A stretch of DNA of 64,000 bases from Deltaproteobacteria bacterium (GCA_016713535.1 JADJOY010000022.1:124001-188000); one strand, 5' to 3'. Shown: positions 19,369 through 29,747, counted from the first letter of the stretch. The notes: a model not told the origin generated them from the sequence alone. Numbers and translations are program-made.

Positions 19369-21644
19369 ATGTCGTCTTCCCACAAAGCCTGGAAGTCACG
19401 GCTCGCCGACCAGATCGATCCCGACCTCGCTCGGGAGATCGACATCTACGAAACGCAGATCGAAGCCCGCAAGAACGGCCGGATCGACGAGAAGGTGTTC
19501 GCGGAAACGCGCCTCCGTCGGGGGGCCTACGGCCAGCGCTACGATAATGGGCAGCGGCACGACGGCGCGACCCAGCGGACGATTTCGTATCCGAGCGGTG
19601 ACCTGACGAAGGGTCCGAGCACGGTCTGGGACGCGCCGGGATGCAGAGGATCAAGATCCCGTTCGGTGGTTTGACCTGTGAGCAGCTCGAGGTGCTGGCG
19701 GACCTCGCCGAGGAGTACGGCGACGGCATCGCCCACGTCACGACACGACAGGACATCCAAATCCACTTCGTGCACATCGAAGACACCCCGACGCTGATGC
19801 GCCGGCTTGCGGCCGTCGGAATCACCACTCGCGAGGCCTGCGGCAATACGGTCCGCAACGTGACGGCTTGCCCCATCGCGGGTGTCTGCCGAGACCAGGC
19901 GTTCGATGTGACGCCGTACGCGAAGGCTTGCGCATATTTCCTGCTCGGCCACGCCGACACCCAGGACTTCGGACGCAAGTTCAAGATCAGCTTCTCGGGA
20001 TGCACCGACCACGCATGCGCCCTGGCCCGGATGCACGACGTGGGAGCAGTGGCGGTGGTACGCCACGACGAGGAGGGCCGCGAACGGCGGGGCTTCGCGT
20101 TGTACGTGGGTGGCGGCCTCGGCGCCGTCCCCCATCAGGCCAAGCTTCTCGACCCGTTCGTTCCGGAGGAGGAGCTGATCCCGGTGACCCAGGCGGTTGC
20201 CCGGGTCTTCGCACGGCTGGGAGAGAAGAAGAACCGCCAGCGGGCCCGGCTCAAGGTCGTCGTCGCCAAGCTCGGAATCGAGGAATTTCGCAAGATCGTG
20301 CAGGCCGAGCGCGCGATGCTCGTGCCCGAGACGGGCTGGACCTCTTTCCTCGCGACGAGTCGAGCCGCGCTCGAGCAACCGCTGAAGCCACCCTCGGCAC
20401 TCACCGGAAACGCTGAAGTCGCCGACAGCTTCGAGCGCTGGCGGAGGACGAACGTGTACGCCCAGCGGCAGCCGGGCTACGTCACCGCGACCGTCACGCT
20501 CCCTCTCGGCGATGCGAGTTCCCACCAGCTTCGCGGTCTGGCGGATCTGGCTCGCCAGTTCGTCGGCGATACGATCCGCACGACGGTTGAGCAGAACATC
20601 CTTCTTCGCTGGGTTCCGGAGGGTGACCTGCTCACCCTACATCAAGCGCTCGAGTCGCTCGGGTTGGGCGCGCCCGGAGCGCAGAGCATCGTGGACGTCG
20701 TGACCTGCCCGGGCACCGACACCTGCAAGCTCGGGATCGCCTCGTCACGCGGCCTCGCAGGCGAACTCAGCTCACGGCTGGCAGCCAAGTCCATCGAGGT
20801 CGATGAAGCGGTTCGCGGCCTCAACATCAAGGTGAGCGGCTGCTTCAACGCGTGCGGTCAACACCACGTCGCAGACATCGGCTTCTACGGTGTCAGCCGC
20901 AAGATCGGCAGCTACACCGTGCCGCACTTCCAGGTCGTGCTAGGTGGCGGCGGGCACGACAATGCCGAGCATCACGGCCTCGCGATGGCGGCGGTGCCCT
21001 CCAAGCGGATTCCCGAGGTGGTTGACCGGCTTACGTCCCACTACGTCCGGGGCCGAGTCGACGGTGAGACGTTCCAGCAGTTCGTGGCTCGAACGGGTAA
21101 GGCCAAGATCAAGGGACTGCTCGACGACCTGACACGGGTTCCTAGTCATGATGCCGATCCGTCCTTCTACTCGGACTGGGGCGATCCGCGCGAGTTCACA
21201 CTCGGCGACATGGGAGTCGGCGAATGCGCCGGTGAGGTCGTGTCGGCCGTCGAGTTCGGGCTGGCGTCCAGCGAACGCCAGGCGTTCGAGGCCCAGATCG
21301 ATCTCGAGAGCGGCCACGCCCGAGAAGCCGCCGGGAAGGCGTTCCGCGCGATGCTGGAAGCCGCCAGGGCGCTCGTCCAGACGCAGACTACCGCCGTGAG
21401 CGACGATCCCGCGACGGTGCTAGCCGAATTCCGTGCTCGATTCTACGACACCCAGAGGTTCTTCGACCCGTTCGCTGGTGGGAAATTCGCGCACTACCTG
21501 TTCCGCGCAGCGAACGAGGGGACTCTGGCGGTGGACGCCGACGAGGCCCATCGCCGTGTCGAGGAGGCATACCTCTTCATCGAAGCTGCCCACGCTTGCT
21601 ACGGGCGCCTCAACACCCCCGCCGCCGCGCCATTGCCCGGCTGA
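19369..21644 (+). CDS. Siroheme nitrite/sulfite reductase with C-terminal extension (one frameshift)
   Basis: This hemoprotein reduces sulfite to sulfide or nitrite to ammonia by six electrons. A ferredoxin-like half (TTRQDIQIHFVH) is followed by the first NiR/SiR module and a second half-repeat. The [4Fe-4S]-siroheme ligands are CPGTDTC near residue 460 and SGCFNACGQHH near 500. One base is missing near nt 19639, directly before QRIKIPFGGL; the repaired length is about 758. Unlike usual enzymes of 550-600 residues, it continues for about 150 mostly helical residues starting with the motif DMGVGECAGE, possibly HEPN-like. The helical part may mediate assembly. Nitrite versus sulfite preference is not resolved. 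Confidence 0.85.
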
Positions 21645-21663
21645 GCGAAACCGAGAACCCGAA

Positions 21664-22260
21664 ATGGACCTGCAGAAGATCGGCGTGAAGCTCTTTGCAT
21701 CCGATGGTTGCCGTCCTCCCCTCGCGGAGTTCGTCCCCGTTCTGCACCGCTGGATTCAGCGCGGCTTCTTGGGTGGCTCGCTCATCGACGTGGTCGACTA
21801 CCGCCATGTCCACCATGGACCCGGGGTGATGCTCATCGGCTTCGACTTCCAGCTAGCGATCGACGAGGAAGGCGGCGAGCGAGGGCTATCCGTCGAATGG
21901 CGGCGTCCACTCGCCGACGACTTCGGCGCCAGGGTCGACCGGGTGCTCTGCGTCGCGCTCGACGCGGCGATCGAGCTCGAGAGCATCGAACTGCCCAGTG
22001 GTGCCGTGAGATTCGACCGCACCCGGCTCGATATCCGCGTGGGAGATCGCATCCTCGCACCCAGCGACGACGCAACCTGGACACAGTTCCGTCAGGTGAT
22101 CGAGGCGGGGGTGGGCCAGCTCCTTCGGTCCAACCACGTCGGGCTGGCGCGCGATCCGGACCCGAGAAAGCGCATGACGGCCCGCATCACCGCGTCGCCA
22201 TCGTTCTCGCTACGAGTCCTCCGCGAGCGCCTCGCCGCTACCACGCCTACATCGGCCTAG
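21664..22260 (+). CDS. Conserved hypothetical partner of the siroheme reductase
   Basis: The 198-residue protein lies 19 bp after the reductase and begins MDLQKIGVKLF with further N-terminal pattern FVPVLHRWIQ and HVHHGPGVMLIG. It has no signal peptide, membrane segment or Cys cluster. The RW-rich, His-rich first third reads like a small cytoplasmic binding protein. I do not recognise a named family. The tight spacing implies co-transcription and a role in reductase function or sulfur/nitrogen metabolism, by context only. Confidence 0.6.
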   Translation: MDLQKIGVKLFASDGCRPPLAEFVPVLHRWIQRGFLGGSLIDVVDYRHVHHGPGVMLIGFDFQLAIDEEGGERGLSVEWRRPLADDFGARVDRVLCVALDAAIELESIELPSGAVRFDRTRLDIRVGDRILAPSDDATWTQFRQVIEAGVGQLLRSNHVGLARDPDPRKRMTARITASPSFSLRVLRERLAATTPTSA

Positions 22261-22374
22261 GCGGCTTTGCAACGGACCTCGAGGTCGAGCTACCTTCGCG
22301 GCGTTCGAGAAGCTGACGTTCCCCAACACGGCTGTCCGCCTCCGCACGAAGGGGGCATTCGAGGAGAATGTTCG

Positions 22375-22656
22375 ATGCGTAAGGTCACAAAGGGCGCCTT
22401 GATTGCCACGACCGTCGCTGGATTGTTCGCTACCGCTGCGGTCAGCGCTGCGGACGCGCCGAGCCCGACGGCCGCGAAGGTGAAGTGCCTCGGCATCAAC
22501 TCGTGCAAGGGTAAGGGATTGTGTAGTGCACCCGAGCTCAGCCACTCGTGCGCAGGAAAGAACGAATGCAAAGGCAAGGGTTGGATCTACGCCGCCAGCG
22601 CTGACGAATGCACCACCAAGGGCGGCCGACTCGCAGGCAGCTCTGCTGGTCACTGA
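22375..22656 (+). CDS. Bufferin-like (BufA2 type) periplasmic copper-binding peptide precursor
   Basis: The 93-residue precursor has a clear Sec signal peptide ending near VSAADA. The mature part has repeated Cys motifs CLGINSCKGKG, SCAGKNECKGKGW and DECTTKGG. This is the pattern of BufA2-type bufferins, small peptides whose cysteines are converted to thiooxazoles by a DUF692 (MNIO) enzyme and which sequester copper in the periplasm. GAGGAG at 22361-22366 precedes ATG 22375. No MNIO or BufC-like gene is present within the window, so the maturase must be elsewhere or the peptide acts unmodified. Identification is by motif only. Confidence 0.75.
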   Translation: MRKVTKGALIATTVAGLFATAAVSAADAPSPTAAKVKCLGINSCKGKGLCSAPELSHSCAGKNECKGKGWIYAASADECTTKGGRLAGSSAGH

Positions 22657-22767
22657 GTCCGTTCCGCCGCATTCGGTGGTCGCGGGTGGATCGTCCTCGG
22701 CGTGCGAATCGCTGAGCCATTAGCCCGGCGATCCCAAGCCGGCCGTTCTGCCCACTCGGAGGGTCTG

Positions 22768-24549
22768 ATGGATCCGGTCCTGGAGAATTTGCCGACGATC
22801 GTATCGCGAGCTGTCCGGGTCACGCGCCAAACCGGCTTCGCGAGTACCCTCTCGGTGCGCGGCGCCGTCGAGGCCGGACGTCTGCTGCTTCATGGTGAGC
22901 GCATCGGTCCGAGCACGCTGCACACCCTGCATGCGGTCAACTTTCCCGACCAGACCGCACTGGTCCAAGGCGGCACGAGCCTCACCTACGGCGAGCTCGA
23001 GAGGCGTATCAACCGCGCGGCGCACGCATTCCTCGCGATGGGCGTCCGGCCCGGCGATCGCGTCGCGCTGATGATGAAGAACTGCATTCCGTTCGTCGAA
23101 GCGACCTACGGACTGTTCCGGATCCGCGCCTCGGCGGTCAACGTCAGCTACCACCTCAAGCCACGCGAGCTCTCGTACATCCTGGATCACTCCGGTAGCC
23201 AAGCGCTCGTGTTCGGCCCGGAACAGGTGGAAGTCGCCTCGGAGGTCCGCGGCACGGTCAAGACTCCATCGGACAACTTCGTACCAACGTCGTCGATCGC
23301 AGGTGGGTTGCGCAGCTGGGACGAGCGGCTCGGCATCGAGCCCGACACGCGCCCGACCCGTGCGACCCGTGACGGCAGCTCGATGAACTTCGTCTACACC
23401 TCGGGCACGACGGGTGCTCCAAAAGGTGCCGTCCGCGACATGACCAAGACCGGGATGACGATCATCAACCGCATCCTGGAAGGCCTGCCGTTCCGCCACG
23501 CCGACCGGCATCTCGTCGCTTGCCCGCTCTATCACAGTGGTGCTCAGGCGTTCCTCCACCTGATGTCAGGTCTGGGGGCCGAGATCCACCTTCTGGATTC
23601 GTTCGACGCGGAGCGCGCGCTGGAGACGATGGAGCAGTCGCGTATCCACAACGCGTTCCTGGTGCCCACGATGGCCCAACGAATCCTGAACCTGCCGGCC
23701 CACGTCCTCGAGCGCCATCGACCGAAAGACCTGAACGGTTTGGTGTTCGGCGCCGCGCCCTTTCCCGCCGAGTTGCGCAAGCGCGTGATGGCGTATTTCG
23801 GAGACGTCGCCTACGACTTCTACGGATCGACCGAAACCGGGTGGGTCACGCTCGCCAATCCTCAGGACATCCGGCTCCACCCCGACTCGGTCGGCAAGCC
23901 GATCGCCGGAAACGAGATCAAGATCCTCGATGAATCGCGCAACGAGCTTCCGCCTGGAATGGTGGGCGAGTTGTTCGTTCGAAACGCGATGACGATCGAG
24001 CACTATCACGGCGACCCGGAGGCGACAGCCCGGAGCCGACACGGCGACTTCTTCAGCGTCGGCGACCTCGCGAGGGTGGACGGGGACGGCTACATCTTCC
24101 TGGCGGGCCGCAAAGTCGACATGGTCATTTCAGGCGGCGTCAACCTTTACCCGGTCGAGGTCGAAGACGTCCTTCGGCAACACCCAGAGGTCGAGGACTG
24201 CGCGATCGTCGGCGTACCGGACGACGAATGGGGCGAGGCGCTCGTTGCGTACGTCGTTCGGCGACCCGACCGTTCCGTCTCGCGGGCCGACCTCATGGAT
24301 CATTGTGCGCGGGAGCTGGCACGATTCAAGAAGCCGAAGGACGTCCGCTTCATCGATCAGCTTCCCCGCAATCCCACCGGGAAGGTGCTGAAGCGAGAGC
24401 TCCGGGAGCGCTACGCTGCCGAGCGGGAGATCGAAGACCGGCCCACGGCAGCGGCCGCCTCGCGACCTTCGCCGAGCCCCACCAGCGCGGGCGCTCCGGC
24501 TAGAACGAAGCCCCCTCGCCGGAGCCGCGCAAAGACTCCCCGCACGTGA
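22768..24549 (+). CDS. Acyl-CoA synthetase (AMP-binding, class I adenylate-forming)
   Basis: The enzyme activates a carboxylic acid with ATP and CoA. It has the P-loop-like YTSGTTGAPKGA near residue 210, DFYGSTETGW near 350, GDLARVDGDGY near 430, GRKVDMVISGGVNLYP near 445, and the catalytic Lys in NPTGKVLKREL near 540. The 593-residue length exceeds the family norm by a low-complexity Pro/Ala/Arg tail after about residue 555. GGAGG five bases before ATG 22768 fixes the start. Chain-length or aromatic specificity cannot be read. It probably feeds the beta-oxidation genes seen at 54-60 kb. Confidence 0.88.
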   Translation: MDPVLENLPTIVSRAVRVTRQTGFASTLSVRGAVEAGRLLLHGERIGPSTLHTLHAVNFPDQTALVQGGTSLTYGELERRINRAAHAFLAMGVRPGDRVALMMKNCIPFVEATYGLFRIRASAVNVSYHLKPRELSYILDHSGSQALVFGPEQVEVASEVRGTVKTPSDNFVPTSSIAGGLRSWDERLGIEPDTRPTRATRDGSSMNFVYTSGTTGAPKGAVRDMTKTGMTIINRILEGLPFRHADRHLVACPLYHSGAQAFLHLMSGLGAEIHLLDSFDAERALETMEQSRIHNAFLVPTMAQRILNLPAHVLERHRPKDLNGLVFGAAPFPAELRKRVMAYFGDVAYDFYGSTETGWVTLANPQDIRLHPDSVGKPIAGNEIKILDESRNELPPGMVGELFVRNAMTIEHYHGDPEATARSRHGDFFSVGDLARVDGDGYIFLAGRKVDMVISGGVNLYPVEVEDVLRQHPEVEDCAIVGVPDDEWGEALVAYVVRRPDRSVSRADLMDHCARELARFKKPKDVRFIDQLPRNPTGKVLKRELRERYAAEREIEDRPTAAAASRPSPSPTSAGAPARTKPPRRSRAKTPRT

Positions 24550-24559
24550 TCTGGCAGGA

Positions 24560-24602
24560 TGCCGAAACGGCCACAAAACCCCCAACCGGGAGCGTTTCGG
24601 CA
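24560..24602. terminator. Inverted repeat between convergent genes
   Basis: A perfect 10-bp stem TGCCGAAACG/CGTTTCGGCA with a 23-base loop separates the acyl-CoA synthetase from the convergent pyrD. No T run follows on either strand, so it may be a weak bidirectional or Rho-assisted terminator. Confidence 0.4.
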
Positions 24603-24622
24603 GGCTGGTAGCCGCGGGTGCG

Positions 24623-25716
24623 TCAATCGTCGGCTCCCACGGCGTCCTCGATCGAGGTGAACCCATCCCTCAGCAGTTCGCGTCGCAGCTCGGCCTTCAC
24701 CAGCCGGGCGAAGGCCGGCCCCCGGTAGATGAAGCCCGTGTAAGCCTGGATGAGGCTAGCTCCGGCGCGGATCAGCCGATAGGCATCGCGGCCGTTGAAG
24801 ATGCCCCCCACGCCGACGATCGGCAGAGCACCGTCGGTCTGACGCCGAACGGCCCGCACCACATCCAGTGCTCGCGACGCGAGAGGCCCCCCGGAGAGAC
24901 CACCCTGCTCGAGAGCGATCGCGGAACATGCGATTGGTCTCGTGACCGTCGTGTTCACAGCCACGAAGCCTGCCACCCCTCTCGACCGAGAGCCGAACCG
25001 TGTCGGCAAGGTCCTCGTCCGACAAGTCGGGGGAGATCTTCACGAGCAGGGGCTTGGCCAGCGTGCCGCTCCGCGCCGCCGCCTCTCGAGAGACCTCGAG
25101 CACCGCATCGAGAATGGTGGCCAGCGCCTCGCCGACGCCGAGATCCCGCAACCCAGGCGTGTTTGGACTCGAGACGTTGAGGGTGATCGCATCCGCGTAC
25201 CGTGCGAGCGTCCGGTACGCACGCACGTAATCGTCCGCCGCCGTCTCGGCGGAAGTTGCCTTGTTCTTCCCGATGCTGACGAAAACAGGCACGCGATCCT
25301 CAGGGAGCTCGCGGAGGCGTCGCTCAACGGCGTCGACACCAAGGCTGGGAAAGCCCATTCGATTGAGGAGAGCCCGTTCGGCCGAGAGCCGGAAGACGCG
25401 TGGCCGAGGATTTCCGGGCTGCGGGTCGGGCGTGACGGTCCCGATCTCCGCATGGCCGAAACCGAGCGCACCGAGCGTGCGGACCCAGCGTCCGTCCTTG
25501 TCGAAACCACCGGCGACTCCCAACACCGACGGGAACGAGAGGCCAAAGACTTGCGCTCCGAGCCGTCCATCCCCACCCCACGGTGGCCTCGAGGACCGTT
25601 CTCGCCCGTGACGATCGCTCGGTGACGTCGAGAATTCGCCCTGCGAGCTGATGCGCACGCTCCGCGTCGAATTGGAACAACAGCGGCCGGGCGAGGTCAG
25701 CCCAAACGTCGAGCAT
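24623..25716 (-). CDS. pyrD: Dihydroorotate dehydrogenase, class 2 (two frameshifts)
   Basis: PyrD oxidises dihydroorotate to orotate in pyrimidine synthesis; class 2 enzymes pass electrons to membrane quinone. The N-terminus LARPLLFQFDAERAHQLA is the class 2 membrane-associating helix. GGFDKDG, NRMGFPS, NVSSPNTPGL (catalytic Ser) and KISPDLSDEDL follow, then NTT and GVGGIFNGRDAY near the end. Two frame changes are needed, near nt 25572 and near 24977, both in G runs on the coding strand (each +1, or -2). Repaired length is about 363. Its start lies three bases after the TetR stop, so it is transcribed with that regulator. Confidence 0.88.
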
Positions 25717-25719
25717 GGT

Positions 25720-26352
25720 TCACGCTGGCTGCGCCGCGAGCACACGATCGCCATGGATCGGACGCAGCCCTTGGATGAACAGATCTCTCACGCCTTGCTT
25801 CGCTCGCTCGACGGCAGCATCGTCTTGGGGAAGGGTCTTGAACACGAAGCCGGTCAAGATCGACTCGATCGAGCCGAAGAACGCGTAGGAGACGACCTTC
25901 GGGTCTATCCCCGTGCGGACCTCTCCTCGCGCCTGCCCAGACCGCACCATGCTCTCCATGCCAGAGAGAGCTTTCTCGAGGAGTCGGAGATTTCGTCCTT
26001 TGATGAACTTGCCGTTCCGCGTGATCTCCATGACGAGCGCTTCGATTAGCTCTGGGTTGAGCCGATAACTCTCGATCAGGAACGAAGTGACCGCCTCCAC
26101 CTGCCGTTCGAAACCCACCTCCTCGCGCTGGATGCTGTCGATCACGCCGACGAGGAGATCCCACTTTCGCTGGAACAGGAAGGTGACGATCTCTTCCTTG
26201 CTCTTGAAGTAGTGATAGACGAGCCCGTACGAAACCTTCGCCTCACGTGCGATGTCAGCGATCCGAGTGCCGTGATACCCCTTGCGAGCGAACATCTTGA
26301 TCGCCGCTTCCGAGATGGCAGCGCGCTTCTCCTCGGTGGATGCCGCAGTCAC
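25720..26352 (-). CDS. TetR/AcrR family transcriptional regulator
   Basis: The 210-residue protein has the N-terminal HTH AAIKMFARKGYHGTRIADIA...VYHYFKSKEE, characteristic of TetR regulators, and a variable ligand-binding C-domain. TetR proteins of this type next to acyl-CoA synthetase genes often respond to acyl-CoA and control fatty-acid use. Being followed by pyrD after three bases is unusual. A 16-bp palindrome 54 bp upstream (26406-26421) is the likely autoregulatory operator and also faces the divergent lipoprotein gene. Confidence 0.85.
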   Translation of the reverse strand: MTAASTEEKRAAISEAAIKMFARKGYHGTRIADIAREAKVSYGLVYHYFKSKEEIVTFLFQRKWDLLVGVIDSIQREEVGFERQVEAVTSFLIESYRLNPELIEALVMEITRNGKFIKGRNLRLLEKALSGMESMVRSGQARGEVRTGIDPKVVSYAFFGSIESILTGFVFKTLPQDDAAVERAKQGVRDLFIQGLRPIHGDRVLAAQPA

Positions 26353-26405
26353 GACGTCGTGTTCCCTGGCTGGTTTCGAGCGCTCTAGGTGCGCCCGACC
26401 TCGTT

Positions 26406-26421
26406 GATTGATTCGTCAATC
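26406..26421. promoter_or_regulatory. Palindrome GATTGA-N4-TCAATC, candidate TetR operator
   Basis: A perfect 6-bp inverted repeat with spacer TTCG lies in the divergent region between the TetR gene and the lipoprotein gene. Size and position match TetR-family operators. Confidence 0.5.
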
Positions 26422-26538
26422 GAGAGTACGTACGCGCCCCAGAAGGTGTCAAGAATCGCATTACCGACGCACGGTTGCCCCGAGCTCGCCGAAGACGTAG
26501 CTTCTCCGCTCGTGCACCACATACCCGGAGGATCTCCG

Positions 26539-26949
26539 ATGAAGCGTCCGCTGTGTTGGTTCGCGCTCGCCGCAACATTCGCCCTGGCTTGTGGCAACAT
26601 CCAGAATCCGTTCGCGAGCGGTCCGAAAGTGGACCCCCGCTTCTTGGACTACGGTCCGGAACCGGTTGGCTACCAGGATACGATCCGCGCCAGTATCGAG
26701 AGTCAGGTAGCGGCGCCGGAGGTGCTCAAGGGAGTCGAGATCGGGGACACGAAGAAGGCTTCGTATTTTCCGCCAGCGCTGAACGCCTCGAGCTCGGGAA
26801 AGCCCGTCGAGTACCTCGGCTGGAAGGTCGAAGCGAAGTACACCGTGATCAACCCCACGGGCGGCGTCACGATCAATCGCCGCGTCTTCTTCTTCAACAA
26901 CAACGAGCTCGTGGTCGTCGAGAAGGCGGCGAGCAACGCGATCCGTTGA
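26539..26949 (+). CDS. Small putative lipoprotein
   Basis: The 136-residue protein begins with a lipoprotein signal whose lipobox LALAC places the acylated Cys at residue 18. The mature part is rich in beta-like segments (YLGWKVEAKYTVINPTGGV near residue 95). GGAGG seven bases before ATG 26539 fixes the start. No family is recognised. It is divergent from the TetR gene and could share its operator. Confidence 0.65.
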   Translation: MKRPLCWFALAATFALACGNIQNPFASGPKVDPRFLDYGPEPVGYQDTIRASIESQVAAPEVLKGVEIGDTKKASYFPPALNASSSGKPVEYLGWKVEAKYTVINPTGGVTINRRVFFFNNNELVVVEKAASNAIR

Positions 26950-26968
26950 TCGGCTCGAGCAACCCGCG

Positions 26969-26985
26969 TCACCGGTCCCCGGTGA
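26969..26985. terminator. Short GC hairpin after the lipoprotein gene
   Basis: TCACCGG and CCGGTGA form a perfect 7-bp stem with a three-base loop, 20 bp after the stop codon. There is no T tract, so termination is uncertain. Confidence 0.3.
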
Positions 26986-27095
26986 TGCCGCGGGGGTGGT
27001 CGTGTGCGGTGGCAGGGCACGGCCGCCTGGATTAGTCTCGTTGCACGTCGATGCATTTGGCGTGGTCGCGCGTTGGCACCCCCGCGAGGAAATCG

Positions 27096-28783
27096 ATGAC
27101 CCCATTCTCCGAATTGACCCAGCTTCAGGCTGCACGCGCGGGTTTCGTCACGCCCGAGATGACGCGGGTTGCCACGCGGGAGGCGACACGCCCGGTGGTG
27201 ATCCGGGACGACGTGGCGCGCGGTCGCCTGGTGATCCCAGCCAACAAGCGGCACCTGGCCGGTAGCGGAGGGGAAGCTCCGAGCGCATCGGAACGCCCTG
27301 CCGGGGACGATCAGACTCCATTCCACGGCCTGCCCTACCCTAGCCAGGCCGCTGGGCACCCGGGCTTCCGCCATGACGAAGGGCTCTGGGTCAACCAGAC
27401 CGTCGTGCAGCGTGCGACGGAACTGGCCGACGAGGGATTCCTACGTGGTCAACGATCGGCGAAACGGCTCGATCCGATGGGAATCGGGCGGTCGATCAGC
27501 ACCAAGATCAACGCCAACATCGGCGCCAGCCCGGTGACAAGCTCGACCGACGAGGAGGTCCAGAAGCTCCGATGGGCGCAGCGGTACGGCGCGGACACCG
27601 TCATGGACCTCTCGACCGGCGGGAATCTGAAGGCTTGTCGGCAAGCGATCATCGATCACTCGACGGTGCCGATCGGAACCGTCCCCATCTACAGCATGAT
27701 CCAGGGCCGTGCCCTCGAGGATCTGAGCTACGAGGACATCCTCCGCGAGATCGAAGCGCAGGCGCAGCAAGGGTCGACTACTTCACCATTCACGCGGGAC
27801 TTCTGAGAGAGCACCTCTCACTGGTCGCACCCCCGCGTCACGGGGATCGTGTCGCGCGGTGGCTCGCTGCTCGCGAAGTGGATGATCCACCACGGCAAGC
27901 AGAACCCGATGTTCACGACCTGTTCGACGAGATCTCCGCGATCATGCGGGAGTACGACGTCACGTACTCGCTCGGCGACGGTCTCCGGCCGGGATGCCTC
28001 GCCGACGCAAGCGATCCCGCGCAATTCGCGGAGCTCAGAACGCTCGGGGAGCTCGTCCAACGCGCTCGCGAGGCCGGGGTACAGGTCATGGTCGAGGGTC
28101 CGGGGCACATACCCCTCAACGAGGTCGCGGCCAACATGGAGATGGAGCGACGCGTTTGTGACGACGCGCCTTTCTACGTACTCGGCCCGCTCGTGACCGA
28201 CGCCTTCCCCGGCTACGACCACATCACCAGCGCGATCGGCGCAACCGAGGCTGCGCGAGCGGGCGCTGCGATGCTCTGCTACGTGACTCCGAAGGAGCAC
28301 GTCGGGCTGCCCAAGCCCGAGGACGTGAAGGCTGGCTGCATCGCGTACAAGATCGCAGCGCACGCTGGTGACCTGGCCCGAGGCATCGCGTCTGCTCGCA
28401 CATGGGACGACGACCTGAGCAGGGCGAGAGCGGCCCTCAACTGGCCTCGCCAGTTCGAGCTGGCCTTCGACGGTGACACGGCGCGCGCACTACATGACGA
28501 AGACCTTCCGGTCGACACCGATTTCTGTGCGATGTGTGGCCACGACTGGTGCAGCATGCGCATCTCCAAGGAGATCGCGGAATTCGCGAGCGGCAAGGAC
28601 GTCGGGTTCCAGCCGGCTCGGCGCGCTGCTCGTTCGCCGCTGGTCGCTGGAAGCGATCTGGCACTGCTGGGACGCCGCGGAGACAAGGCCGACTGCCACT
28701 CGGACCGCGTCGCCGATCCCGACGCGGCTCGCGAGTTGCAGCGCTCGGCGATTTCTCGACTCAGCGAGGCCCCGGCGGGATGA
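27096..28783 (+). CDS. thiC: Phosphomethylpyrimidine synthase (three frameshifts)
   Basis: ThiC is a radical SAM enzyme that rearranges AIR to HMP-phosphate for thiamine. The sequence shows [11 protein letters not shown] near residue 148, DLSTGG near 190, [58 protein letters not shown]-like, and the non-canonical cluster motif CAMCGHDWC near the C-terminus. Frame changes are needed near nt 27772 (one base missing in GGG), 27832 (probably two bases missing in a C run) and 27917 (one base missing). Repaired length is about 563. ATG 27096 follows GAGGA. No TPP riboswitch signature precedes it. Confidence 0.9.
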
Positions 28784-29747
28784 TGGGGCTTGCCTTCTCG
28801 GCCTCTGCAGCCGCTTCCAGCGAATCGCCCGGATGTGCCCACTTCCCCTGAGTCAGGCGTGCGGTTTCGACCAGCGACCACACCGTACCGTCGGGCTTTC
28901 GCCAGCGCAGCAACGGGCCGGCGCCATCGTCGTCGTACCAGAGTGTGTCGACCCCGCTGCGGCGGAACACATCCGTCCTTCTCACATGCCAGTTCTTCCC
29001 GGCGATCCGCAGACTCTCGCCACGATGCGTTTCGATCCGCGCGGCTTCGCTCACGGGCGTCCCGACCCGGCTCGACACCAAGCTGGGAATCACGTTCAGC
29101 GTGAAGCTCGTCGGTGCGTCGCTCCGAAGCGCGCGGAGCCACACGACCAGGTCATCGAACAGCACCGCGCTTGCGGGCTCGTCCTTCAACGAGCGTGCTC
29201 CCCGCGCCTCACCGTCCCAATGACTCGAAAAGCGAAGCTCGGTGGGAACACCGTTCGACCGCACCACTTCCTTCCAGGTCTGTCCGGTCCAATCCTGGCT
29301 GCTGAACGTGGTGTGGACAGGTACCAAGTCATGACGGGTGTACACCGAGCTCAGCATCTGGCGCTGCGATAGCGTCCCTGTTTGGACGGTGAACAGCTCG
29401 TCGAGCTTGATGACCTCGACGACGGACGGCGCCGCGACGTCGTCGGCTGCCACCCAGCCTCCCGGGCGGTGGATCTCCCGTCGAAGGATGACGACCCAAT
29501 CCGCGTCGCGCGCCAGCCCACGTCGGGTTTCCCGCCCTACATATCGAGAAACCTCGGCCTTCCCGTCGTCCCACGTGGGCGACAGCGCGAACCCACGGTC
29601 GATGAATGGCTCGAGCGAGATCGAGCCCGGCCCGTCCGCGCTTCCGACGGCGACAGCGCCGCGTGATCCCAATAGCGCAGCGACTACGACCGCGACCATC
29701 GCGAGCCGAGCGCAACCGCGACCCGAGATCACACCGCGCAACCTCAC
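28761..29747 (-). CDS. Putative secreted protein of unknown function
   Basis: GTG 29747 overlaps the stop of the DegT aminotransferase by GTGA and gives 328 residues. A signal peptide is visible ([19 protein letters not shown], about residues 12-31). The mature protein has many beta-like segments and the pattern [23 protein letters not shown] near the middle. It resembles the beta-rich periplasmic lipid- or glycan-binding type but no family can be named. It is the last gene of the minus-strand radical SAM operon and overlaps the end of thiC by 23 bp. Confidence 0.6.
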   Translation of the reverse strand: MRLRGVISGRGCARLAMVAVVVAALLGSRGAVAVGSADGPGSISLEPFIDRGFALSPTWDDGKAEVSRYVGRETRRGLARDADWVVILRREIHRPGGWVAADDVAAPSVVEVIKLDELFTVQTGTLSQRQMLSSVYTRHDLVPVHTTFSSQDWTGQTWKEVVRSNGVPTELRFSSHWDGEARGARSLKDEPASAVLFDDLVVWLRALRSDAPTSFTLNVIPSLVSSRVGTPVSEAARIETHRGESLRIAGKNWHVRRTDVFRRSGVDTLWYDDDGAGPLLRWRKPDGTVWSLVETARLTQGKWAHPGDSLEAAAEAEKASPIIPPGPR

